A stretch of DNA of 64,000 nt, from positions 3,596,001-3,660,000 of the forward strand of contig NZ_CP107905.1 of assembly GCF_036014015.1 (NCBI RefSeq), read 5' to 3'. Each line of letters starts with the position of its first letter. Position 1 is the first letter of the stretch. The stretch is from Streptomyces sp. NBC_00457. Lineage in GTDB: Bacteria > Actinomycetota > Actinomycetes > Streptomycetales > Streptomycetaceae. Below, piece after piece: positions 56,741 through 64,000 of this stretch. The notes beneath the pieces were generated by a model. That model was not told the DNA's origin. It worked only from the letters and a program-made list of their open reading frames with translations, and made no database searches. Made by a program: the position numbers and the translations under genes.

Positions 56741-57973
56741 TCAAGAGGTCCACTTCTCCCACGGCATGTTCCAGCCGTTCAACCCGTTGTCCGGGTCCAC
56801 GATCCTGTCGTTGGAGTTCTTCACCACGACCACGTCGCCGATCATCGAGTTGTTGAAGAACCAGGCGGCCGGGACGCCGCTGTCGTAGCCGCCGCGGACG
56901 TCGCGGAGGCCGATGCAGCCGTGGCTGGCGTTGTAGTTGCCGAAGGCGCCGCCGCCCCAGTAGTTGCCGTGGATGAAGGTGCCGGAGGTGGTGAGGCGCT
57001 GGGCGTGCGGGACGTCCTTGATGTCGTACTCACCGCCGTAGCCGACCGTTTCGCCGTTCATACGGGTCACCTTGAGCTGCTCGGTGATGACCATCTGGCC
57101 GTTCCAGGTGTCGTAGCCGGGCTTGCCGGTGGTGACGGGGATCGTCTTGATGACCTTGCCGTCCCGCTTGACCTGCATGGTGCGCTTCTTGACGTCGACG
57201 GTCGAGATCTGGCTGCGGCCGATGGTGAAGGAGACGGTCTTGGCCTGCTCGCCGTAGACGCCGTCGCGGCCCTCGACGCCGTCGAGGTTGAGATCGACGG
57301 TGACCTTGGTGCCCGGCTTCCAGTATTTCTCGGGGCGGAAGTCGAGGCGGTCGTTGCCGAACCAGTGGCCCTGGACGTCGACGGCGGGCTCGGTCTTGAT
57401 CTTGATGGCCTTCTCGACGTCCTCGGGGGCGGTGATGCCCCGGGTGAAGCGGATCGAGAACGGCATTCCCACGCCGACCTTGGAGCCGTCCTCGGGGGTG
57501 AACTCACCGATGAACGTGTTCTCGGGCGTCAGGGTGGTGAAGCTGGCGTCCTCGGCGGCCTCGCGGCCCTTGGAGTCCTCGGCGACGGCGTGGACCTTGT
57601 ACGTGGTGGACGCGGCGAGATGGGTGGACGGCGTCCAGCCTGCCCCGCCGTCGGTGATCTTCCCGGGTATTTCCTTGCCCTTGGCGTCCTTGACCTGGAC
57701 CTCGGTCAGCTTGCCCTTGGCGGCGCTGACCTTGAGGGCGCCGTCGGTGTCGACGGACTTGGCGCCGTCCTTCGGGGCTATCGTCACGACGGCCTGCGAC
57801 TGCTTGCTCTCGGCCTGGGTGGAGTCCTCACCCTTGCCGGGCCCGGACGTCGAGTCCGAGCCACCCCCGCCGCACGCGGTGACGGCGAGAAGCAGCCCAC
57901 ACATCAGTGCCGCCACCTTCCCGCGTCGCCCCCGCGCGTCAACCGACGCCCCCGATATCGGCCGCACGTTCAA
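56741..57973 (-). CDS. L,D-transpeptidase lipoprotein, first of a tandem pair
   Basis: A 410-residue protein beginning at a TTG (57973) with GGGGAG 8 bases upstream; no ATG lies before the lipobox (LLLAVTACGGGG). Ig-like domains (about residues 60-250; IAPKDGAKSV, FTPEDGSKVGVGMPFSIRF) precede a YkuD domain with TTGKPGYDTWNGQM, FIHGNYW and the active Cys in SHGCIGLRDVRGG. It makes 3-3 crosslinks in peptidoglycan or attaches proteins. A related gene follows upstream on the same strand. Confidence 0.94.
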   Translation of the reverse strand: MNVRPISGASVDARGRRGKVAALMCGLLLAVTACGGGGSDSTSGPGKGEDSTQAESKQSQAVVTIAPKDGAKSVDTDGALKVSAAKGKLTEVQVKDAKGKEIPGKITDGGAGWTPSTHLAASTTYKVHAVAEDSKGREAAEDASFTTLTPENTFIGEFTPEDGSKVGVGMPFSIRFTRGITAPEDVEKAIKIKTEPAVDVQGHWFGNDRLDFRPEKYWKPGTKVTVDLNLDGVEGRDGVYGEQAKTVSFTIGRSQISTVDVKKRTMQVKRDGKVIKTIPVTTGKPGYDTWNGQMVITEQLKVTRMNGETVGYGGEYDIKDVPHAQRLTTSGTFIHGNYWGGGAFGNYNASHGCIGLRDVRGGYDSGVPAAWFFNNSMIGDVVVVKNSNDRIVDPDNGLNGWNMPWEKWTS

Positions 57974-58159
57974 GTTCTTTCTCCCCTCGCCGGGCCCGTC
58001 CACCGGACCCATGCCGGGCCTGGTCGGGCCCGCTCCCCAGGCGCGTCGCGCGCGCTCGGCGCATATTAACCACAAGGCCAGCGGCATAGTCGCTTCATGA
58101 TTGTCACTGTTCCGTACCGAACTTCAACAGAATGTCGGCCAACCCGCCCCTTGCTCCCG

Positions 58160-59413
58160 CTACTTCACCGCACTGCCCGCCTTCCACTCCTTCCAGCCCA
58201 TATTCCACCCTCCGAGGCCGTTGTCGGGAGCGACCTTTTTGTCATTGCTGTGGACGACCTCGACGACGTCCCCGACGAGGCTGCGGTCGAAGAACCAGCC
58301 GGCCGGGGTGTCCGAGCCGCCGCCCTTCACATCGCGCAGGCCGACACAGCCGTGGCTGATGTTGGTCCGCCCGAAGACGGTGTCCGGCGCCCAGTAGTTG
58401 CCGTGCAGGAAGGTGCCGGAGTCGGTGAGGCGCATGGCGTGCGGGACGTCCGGGATGTCGTACTCGCCCTTGCCGTTCGCCTTCTTGAAGCCGACCGTGG
58501 CGCCGTTCATCCGGGTCAGGTCGAGCATCTCGGTGACCACCATCTTGCCGTTGTACGTCGTGTGCTTGGGGGCGCCGGCGGTGATCGGCACGGTGGCGAG
58601 CAGCTCGCCGTCGCGGCGTACGTCCATGGTGTGTGCGCGGGCGTCGACCAGGGAGATCTGGCTGCGGCCGACGGTGAAGGAGAACGTCTTGTGCTGGAGG
58701 CCGTAGACGCCGGGGGCGCCTTCGACGTCGCGGAAGCGCAGGGCGACGGTGACTTGAGTGCCGGGTTTCCAGTAGTGCTCGGGTCGGAAGTCGAGGCGGC
58801 CGTTGCCGAACCAGTGCGGGCGGATCTCGACGGCGGGTTTCGCGCTGACGTGGACGGCGCGTTCGACGGCGGCGCGGTCGGCGATCTCCCGGTTGAACTC
58901 GATGGAGACGATCATTCCGGTGCCGACGGTGGAGCGGTTCTCCGGGGCGACGTACCCGATGAACCGCTCCTCGGGGACGTACGTGGTGAAGGTCGTGTGC
59001 CGTGCCGAGCGCCGTCCCCTGCCGTCCAGTGCCACCGCGTCGACCGTGTACTCGGCGGCCAGCGCGAGCTTCTCGTCGTCGGGCTCCCAGCGCAGGCCGT
59101 CCTCGGAGATGTGCCCGGTCACGGGGGTCTCCTGCGCGTCCTGGGACTTGACGACCCGCACCGATTCCAGGCGCCCGCTGGGCACCCGTACCCGCAGCCT
59201 GCTGTCGGGTCTCACGCCCCTGCTGCCGTCGTCCGGGGAGACGCGGATGACGTCCTCCGGTGCCCGGGCCTTGCCGAACACCGCGTCGATGCCGGCCCCG
59301 CCCGAGCCGTCGTCCGACGTGCATCCGGCGGCCCCGGCCAGCAGTCCTGCCCATGTCAGTACGGCGGCCAGCGCGGCCCCCGCGCGCCGCGCGCGCCCAT
59401 GTACGTGCCTCAC
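58160..59413 (-). CDS. L,D-transpeptidase lipoprotein, second of a tandem pair
   Basis: A 417-residue paralogue of the previous protein from GTG 59413: lipobox GLLAGAAGCTS, Ig-like domains (VSPDDGSRGVRPDSRLRV, YVAPENRSTVGTGMIVSIEF), then the YkuD domain with TAGAPKHTTYNGKM, FLHGNYW and the active Cys in SHGCVGLRDVKGGG. The two share HWFGN-RLDFRPE-YWKPGT and GRSQIS sequences, so a tandem duplication is clear. A long frame upstream of it is a shadow of glgX. Divergent from glgX. Confidence 0.94.
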   Translation of the reverse strand: MRHVHGRARRAGAALAAVLTWAGLLAGAAGCTSDDGSGGAGIDAVFGKARAPEDVIRVSPDDGSRGVRPDSRLRVRVPSGRLESVRVVKSQDAQETPVTGHISEDGLRWEPDDEKLALAAEYTVDAVALDGRGRRSARHTTFTTYVPEERFIGYVAPENRSTVGTGMIVSIEFNREIADRAAVERAVHVSAKPAVEIRPHWFGNGRLDFRPEHYWKPGTQVTVALRFRDVEGAPGVYGLQHKTFSFTVGRSQISLVDARAHTMDVRRDGELLATVPITAGAPKHTTYNGKMVVTEMLDLTRMNGATVGFKKANGKGEYDIPDVPHAMRLTDSGTFLHGNYWAPDTVFGRTNISHGCVGLRDVKGGGSDTPAGWFFDRSLVGDVVEVVHSNDKKVAPDNGLGGWNMGWKEWKAGSAVK

Positions 59414-59692
59414 AACGACCCCAACGACAGGGCCCGCTCCCGGGAAACGTGAGTGCGACCCAAGCTCTGGGCAGAAGAGTGGGGAGGACGACACGACGGG
59501 GAGCCCCGGCAGCGACAGGGAGCCGAAGGGGCGCGGTGGTGTCGGGAGGGCGAGCGCGCGAAGGCCGGAAGGGTCGAGCACGGTCGGGCTCTCGGCAGCG
59601 CCTGGAGCGCCCCGGAGGCGAGCGGAGCCGAGAAAGGCTGTCGCTGCGCGCTCTTTCCGCGGGTCGTTCCGCGAGCCGTGGGAGGCTGTCAC

Positions 59693-61948
59693 GTGTCCAG
59701 CGCAGCCGAGCAGGAGGCGGTGGCCGAGGGGCGCGCTGCCGCACAGGAAGCCGTGACCGAGCGTGCCGTCGTGAACGGTGCGCGGCGGGCGGCGCCGCCG
59801 GGTGCGCAGGTGTGGCCGGGTGCGCCGATGCCTCTGGGGTCCCGGTTCCGGACCGGTCCCGACGGGGTGGCCGGTACCAACTTCGCGCTGTGGGCGGGCG
59901 GGGCCGAGGCGGTCGAGCTGTGCCTGTTCGGGCCGGACGGCAAGGAGACCCGGGCCCGGCTGACCGAGCTGACGCACGAGATCTGGCACGGCTTCGTACC
60001 CGGCGTGATGCCCGGTCAGCGGTACGGCTATCGCGTGCACGGCCGCTGGGACCCGTGGACCGGCGGTCGCTGGAACCCCGCCAAACTGCTTCTCGACCCG
60101 TACGCCCGCGCGGTGGACGGCGACTTCAGCCTGCCGCCCGAGGTGTACGGCCATGTGCGTGACTGGCCCCAGCAGCAGGTCGCGGACACCGTGCGCGACG
60201 ACCGGGACTCGGCGCCGTACGTGCCGAAGGGCGTCGTCGTCCAGGACGACGACGACTGGGCGGACGACCGGCGGCCGAAGACGCCATGGGCGGACTCGGT
60301 CATCTATGAGCTGCACGTCCGGGGATTCACCAAGCTGCACCCGGGGATTCCCGAGGAACTGCGGGGCACGTACGCCGGTCTGGCGCACCCCGCCGCCGTC
60401 GAGCACCTGGTGAAGCTCGGCGTCACGGCGGTCGAGCTGCTGCCGGTGCACCAGTTCGCGCACGAGGACCATCTGCTGCGCCGCGGCCTGAAGAACTACT
60501 GGGGCTACAACTCCATCGGCTACTTCGCCCCGCACGCGGCGTACGCGGCGACGGGCACGGCGGGCCAGCAGGTCGGCGAGTTCAAGCGGATGGTGCGGGC
60601 GCTGCACTCGGCCGGGATCGAGGTCATCCTCGACGTGGTCTACAACCACACGGCGGAGGCGGGCGAGCTGGGCCCGATGCTGTCGCTGAAGGGCATCGAC
60701 AACCGCGGCTACTACCGGCTGCAGGACGACGCGCGCCGGTACGCGGACTACACCGGCTGCGGCAACACCCTGCACGTGGTCCAGCCGCATGTGCTGCGTC
60801 TGATCACGGACTCCCTGCGGTACTGGGTGACCGAGATGGGCGTCGACGGCTTCCGCTTCGACCTGGCGGCGGCGCTGGCCCGCTCCATGCACGACGTCGA
60901 CATGCTCTCCCCGTTCCTGGCCGTCATCGCCCAGGACCCGGTGCTGCGGCGGGTGAAGCTGATCGCCGAGCCGTGGGACGTGGGGTCGGGCGGCTACCAG
61001 GTGGGCGCCTTCCCGCCCCTGTGGACGGAGTGGAACGACCGCTACCGCAACGCCGTACGGGACTTCTGGCGGGGCGCGCTGCCGGACGTACGGGATCTGG
61101 GGTACCGGCTGTCGGGGTCCAGCGACCTCTACGCCTGGGGCGGGCGGCGCCCCTACGCCTCGGTCAACTTCATCACCGCACACGACGGTTTCACCCTGCG
61201 CGACCTGGTGTCGTACGAGCGCAAGCACAACGAGGCCAACGGCGAGGGCAACCGGGACGGCACGGACGACAACCGCGCGTGGAACTGCGGCGCCGAGGGA
61301 GAGACGGACGAGGAGCGCGTACGGGCGCTCCGGCGACGCCAGTTGCGGAACCTGCTGACGACGCTGTTGCTGTCCACGGGGGTGCCGATGCTGGTCGCGG
61401 GCGACGAGCTGGGGCGGACGCAGCGGGGCAACAACAACGCGTACTGCCAGGACAACGAGATCAGCTGGCTGGACTGGGAGCTGCTGGAGGAGCCGGGCTG
61501 GAAGGCCCTGTGCGACCTCACCTCCCGCCTGATCGACCTGCGGCACCGGCATCCGGTACTCCGCCGCCGCGCGTTCTTCTCCGGGCGGGCGCACTCCGCC
61601 GACGGGCTGCGTGACCTGGCCTGGTTCACCGCCCGCGGCACGGAGATGACGGAACGGGACTGGTACGCGCCCGCCGCGTCGCTGGGCATGTACCTCTCCG
61701 GGCGGGACATCCCGGGGCGGGACGAGCGGGGTGCGCCGATCGTCGACGACAGCTTCCTCGCCGTGCTCCATGCCGGGGACCGGCCGGTGAGTTTCGTGCT
61801 GCCGGGGCCGCCGTGGGCGGAGCGGTACGAGGTGGTCGTCGACACGTCGCGGGAGGAGCAGGGGGAGGCGCCGGGGGTGGAGCATCGGGCGGGTGCGGCG
61901 ATCACGGTGCCGGCGCGGGCGGTGTTGCTGCTGCGGGTGGCCGGCTGA
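59693..61948 (+). CDS. glgX: glycogen debranching enzyme
   Basis: A 751-residue GH13 isoamylase-type enzyme from GTG 59693, with GGGAGG upstream. A CBM48 module (FRTGPDGVAGTNFALWAGGAEAVELCLF) precedes the barrel. The catalytic residues are Asp in GVDGFRFDLAAAL, Glu in KLIAEPWDVGSGGY and Asp in TAHDGFTLRDLVSYERKHN, followed by RGNNNAYCQDNEISWLDW typical of GlgX/TreX. It cuts alpha-1,6 branches of glycogen. No other glycogen genes are next to it. Confidence 0.96.
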   Translation: MSSAAEQEAVAEGRAAAQEAVTERAVVNGARRAAPPGAQVWPGAPMPLGSRFRTGPDGVAGTNFALWAGGAEAVELCLFGPDGKETRARLTELTHEIWHGFVPGVMPGQRYGYRVHGRWDPWTGGRWNPAKLLLDPYARAVDGDFSLPPEVYGHVRDWPQQQVADTVRDDRDSAPYVPKGVVVQDDDDWADDRRPKTPWADSVIYELHVRGFTKLHPGIPEELRGTYAGLAHPAAVEHLVKLGVTAVELLPVHQFAHEDHLLRRGLKNYWGYNSIGYFAPHAAYAATGTAGQQVGEFKRMVRALHSAGIEVILDVVYNHTAEAGELGPMLSLKGIDNRGYYRLQDDARRYADYTGCGNTLHVVQPHVLRLITDSLRYWVTEMGVDGFRFDLAAALARSMHDVDMLSPFLAVIAQDPVLRRVKLIAEPWDVGSGGYQVGAFPPLWTEWNDRYRNAVRDFWRGALPDVRDLGYRLSGSSDLYAWGGRRPYASVNFITAHDGFTLRDLVSYERKHNEANGEGNRDGTDDNRAWNCGAEGETDEERVRALRRRQLRNLLTTLLLSTGVPMLVAGDELGRTQRGNNNAYCQDNEISWLDWELLEEPGWKALCDLTSRLIDLRHRHPVLRRRAFFSGRAHSADGLRDLAWFTARGTEMTERDWYAPAASLGMYLSGRDIPGRDERGAPIVDDSFLAVLHAGDRPVSFVLPGPPWAERYEVVVDTSREEQGEAPGVEHRAGAAITVPARAVLLLRVAG

Positions 61949-61956
61949 CGAGTTTG

Positions 61957-62291
61957 CGCCCCCGCCGCCCCTACCCGTCCCATCCTCCAGGGGCTCCGCC
62001 CCTTCGACCCCGCCAGGGGGCTCCGCCCCCTGAACCCCCGCGGGGCTCCGCCCCTGCACCCCGCCAAGGGCTCCGCCCCTGCACCCCGCCAAGGGCTCCG
62101 CCCCATGGACCCCCGCGGGGCTCCGCCCCTGCACCCCGTTCGGGGGCCAGCCCCCGGACCCCCGCTCCTCAAACGCCGGAGGGGCTGACGTTTAGCCCAT
62201 CCGGCGTTTGAGGACAAGGCCCGTTCAGGGCCGAAGCGGGGTCTGGGGGCGGCAGCCCCCAGGGATGGGACGGGTAAGGGCGGCGGGGGCG
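61957..62291. repeat. hairpin-array repeat between glgX and the response regulator
   Basis: This 335-base gap holds no gene. Outer inverted repeats 61957-61985 and 62263-62291 match at 28 of 29 positions (CGCCCCCGCCGCCC...ACCCGTCCCATCC). Between them are six tandem units of GGGGCTCCGCCCC, each a small hairpin, spaced about 25 bases from 61990 to 62130, with a variant at 62141. Next is a 15-bp perfect dyad, TCCTCAAACGCCGGA (62166-62180) with TCCGGCGTTTGAGGA (62200-62214). Last is CTGGGGGC-GGCA-GCCCCCAG at about 62243-62262. It lies between convergent genes and can terminate both. Confidence 0.85.
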
Positions 62292-62301
62292 AGGAAACCC
62301 G

Positions 62302-62931
62302 TCAGCCCAGGATTCCCCGGTCGTACGCCACCGCCACCGCCGCCGCCCGGTCCTTGACGCCCAACTTGGCGTAGAGGTGGGTGAGGTGGGTCTTGACGGT
62401 GGCCTCGCTGATGAAGAGGACGCGGGCGATCTCGCGGTTGGAGGTGCCTTTGGCGACCAGGGTCAGGACCTCGCGTTCGCGGGCTGAGAGGGGCTCGTTG
62501 CCGGGGGCCCGGACTGCGGAGACGAGGCGGGAGGCCACCGCCGGGGAGAGGACCGTACGGCCTTCCGCCGCCGCGCGGACCGCGGTGAACAGTTCGTCGC
62601 GGGGGGCGTCCTTGAGGAGGTAGCCGGTGGCGCCCGCCTCGATCGCGGGGAGGGTGTCGGAGTCGGTGTCGTACGTGGTGAGGACGAGCACCTTCGCGCG
62701 GGCGGACCGGCGGGTCAGCTCGCGGATGGCGTCGACTCCCGCGCCGCCCGGCATCCGCAGGTCCATCAGGATCACGTCCGGGTCCAGGGCGGCGGCCTTC
62801 TCGACGGCCTCGATGCCGCCCGAGGCCTCGCCGAGGACGGTGAAGCCGGGGGCGGACTCGAACATGCCGCGCAGACCGTCGCGTACGACGGGATGGTCGT
62901 CGACGATCAGCACCGAGATGTCACGGGTCAT
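62302..62931 (-). CDS. NarL/LuxR-type response regulator
   Basis: A 209-residue regulator. Receiver: acidic pair in LIVDDHPVVRDG, phospho-Asp in VILMDLRMPGG near residue 54, Lys in GYLLKDAP. The LuxR helix-turn-helix is LSAREREVLTLVAKGTSNREIARVLFISEATVKTHLTHLYAKLGV. The ATG at 62931 lies inside the end of the kinase gene (11-base overlap), so the pair is coupled. The target genes are unknown. Confidence 0.95.
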   Translation of the reverse strand: MTRDISVLIVDDHPVVRDGLRGMFESAPGFTVLGEASGGIEAVEKAAALDPDVILMDLRMPGGAGVDAIRELTRRSARAKVLVLTTYDTDSDTLPAIEAGATGYLLKDAPRDELFTAVRAAAEGRTVLSPAVASRLVSAVRAPGNEPLSAREREVLTLVAKGTSNREIARVLFISEATVKTHLTHLYAKLGVKDRAAAVAVAYDRGILG

Positions 62932-64000
62932 GGCGGACCAACGGTACGCGAGCGGACAGCGCCGTGCCGTGCCCTGGCTCGGACTCGACGGTGAGCGCTC
63001 CGGCGATGCGTTCGGCGCGGGCACGCATGCCGTCGAGTCCGAAGCCGCCGGCGGTGGTGCGTTCGCGGGCGGCGAGGGGGTCGAAGCCCCGGCCGTCGTC
63101 GCGGATGTCGAGGACCACCTCGTCGCCCATGAAGCTCAGGGTCACGCCGAGCCGGGTGGCGTGCGCGTGGCGGGAGGCGTTGGACAGGGCCTCCTGGGCG
63201 ATCCTCAGCAGGGTCGCGGAGACCTCGTCGTGGAGGTGTTCCGCGGTGCCGGTGACGGTGAACTCGGCCCGGATTCCGGTCCGTTCGCCCCATTCGGCGA
63301 CCGTGCTCTTCAGGGCCTGCGGCAGGCCGTCGTGCTCCAGCGCCACGGGGGCGAGGTTGTGCACGGAGCGGCGGGCCTCACCGAGGCTGTGGCGGGCCAG
63401 GTCCGAGGCGCGCTGGAGGTGGGTGCGGGCGGTCTCCAGGTCGCCGGCGTTCGCGACGACCTGGAGCTGGGCGATGATGCCGGTCAGGCCCTGGGCGAGG
63501 GTGTCGTGGATCTCGGCGGCGAGACGCCTGCGTTCGTCGGCGACGCCCGCTTCCCGTGCCTGGACGAGGAGTTGGGCGTGGAGGGCGGCGTTCTCGTCGA
63601 GGGCCTGCTGCAACGCGGCGTTGGTGCGTTCGAGTTCGGCGATGGTCTCGGCGCGGGCGCGGGAGCGTTCCTCCTGCTGGGTCGTGAGATGGCCGACCAC
63701 CGTCAGGATCACGTTGTTGACCACCAGGAGCCCGGCGAACACGGCCCACTGCACCGGGTCCTGGAACGGCAGCCCGCCGGCCTGCGAACCCGAGACGGCG
63801 ATCGAGCAGGCGAACGGGCCGATCCACCGGAGGTATCGGCCGGGCATCAGCTCGTCGGCGTCGAAGTAGCCGGTGACCGCGTAGAACGCGAAGAACGGAT
63901 TCAGCCAGGTGAGCACGAAGCTGATCGCCCAGCGCACGACGTAGTACACGGTGCCGAGGGTGGACGGGCCCGAGCGGCTGCGGCTCGCCCGATCCCACCA
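62921..64000 (-). CDS. sensor histidine kinase (5' end beyond the window)
   Basis: About 359 residues are visible; the frame continues upstream to the last base (WWDRASRSRSGPSTLG...), so the true start is outside. Four or so hydrophobic helices (WAISFVLTWLNPFFAFYAV to WAVFAGLLVVNNVILTVVG) precede a coiled coil. HisKA_3 carries the phospho-His in AAEIHDTLAQGLTG, and an ATPase domain has the N box in LRIAQEALSNASRHAHA, DIRDDGRGFDP and GGFGLDGMRARAE. With the next gene it forms a NarL-type two-component system. Signal unknown. Confidence 0.94.
   Translation of the reverse strand, partial: WWDRASRSRSGPSTLGTVYYVVRWAISFVLTWLNPFFAFYAVTGYFDADELMPGRYLRWIGPFACSIAVSGSQAGGLPFQDPVQWAVFAGLLVVNNVILTVVGHLTTQQEERSRARAETIAELERTNAALQQALDENAALHAQLLVQAREAGVADERRRLAAEIHDTLAQGLTGIIAQLQVVANAGDLETARTHLQRASDLARHSLGEARRSVHNLAPVALEHDGLPQALKSTVAEWGERTGIRAEFTVTGTAEHLHDEVSATLLRIAQEALSNASRHAHATRLGVTLSFMGDEVVLDIRDDGRGFDPLAARERTTAGGFGLDGMRARAERIAGALTVESEPGHGTALSARVPLVRHDP

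Noticed and set aside
58160..62134. A 1324-codon minus-strand frame joining the second L,D-transpeptidase to the glgX region
   Set aside because: Only the last 417 codons are a real protein. The rest is antisense to glgX and runs into the GC-rich repeats.
61990..62160. Tandem short repeats considered as a CRISPR array
   Set aside because: Units are about 13 bases with spacers near 12 bases that are also repetitive; no cas genes. They are tandem mini-hairpins.

Overview
The window is a piece of a Streptomyces chromosome. Coding sequence is very GC-rich, GTG and even TTG starts are common, one gene carries a TTA (bldA-type) leucine codon, and several intergenic repeats are of kinds I associate with Streptomyces. 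From memory, much of the gene order follows Streptomyces coelicolor between about SCO5501 (gatC) and SCO5461 (an ADP-ribosyltransferase), read backwards. That comparison is recalled, not computed. No rRNA, tRNA or CRISPR array was found.

Left part (1-20 kb): a truncated MMPL exporter, a small membrane protein, a SAM methyltransferase, an IS1182-type insertion sequence, then a leftward block. The block holds gatC-gatA-(small membrane protein)-gatB for tRNA amidation, a membrane GGDEF-EAL cyclic-di-GMP enzyme, ligA, a MetE-core-like protein, a short-chain dehydrogenase and a LOG-family protein. After a rightward DUF427 gene and a hydrolase come mnmA and a cysteine desulfurase, which together can supply tRNA thiolation, with a Tat-exported amidase between them. 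The IS sits in the loop of what was a perfect hairpin terminator between the methyltransferase and gatB.

Middle (20-38.7 kb): two small membrane genes divergent from a TetR regulator with a 30-bp palindromic operator, a thioesterase-fold protein, a membrane-anchored esterase, a TRIC-type channel, and a leftward five-gene oligopeptide ABC importer in the order permease, binding protein, permease, ATPase, ATPase. Two SseB-domain proteins and a P-loop protein follow. Then a glycine riboswitch heads gcvT-gcvH-glyA-sdaA, which takes glycine to serine and on to pyruvate.

Accessory block (38.7-48.2 kb): an MFS transporter and a LysR regulator stand opposite a rightward operon. Its genes encode an FAH-fold enzyme, a cyclase-family hydrolase, a flavin monooxygenase, an ACMSD-like amidohydrolase or decarboxylase, an extradiol dioxygenase, a second FAH-fold enzyme and an SDR. 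This is a plausible meta-cleavage route for an unidentified aromatic. It ends in a decayed start of a CoA-transferase subunit A gene. Three gene pairs overlap by GTGA.

Right part (48.3-64 kb): a leaderless GH25 lysozyme and an endonuclease VII-type nuclease of lower GC, then two genes each broken by one in-frame TAG: a HAD-like gene and a Scabin/ScARP-like DNA-targeting ADP-ribosyltransferase. Around them lie an F420-type oxidoreductase, an EF-hand protein and a MerR regulator. Further right are a coupled deacetylase and beta-propeller lipoprotein pair, an anti-sigma-type ATPase, an enoyl-CoA hydratase, two tandem L,D-transpeptidases, glgX, a hairpin-rich repeat region, and a NarL-type two-component pair whose kinase runs off the right edge.
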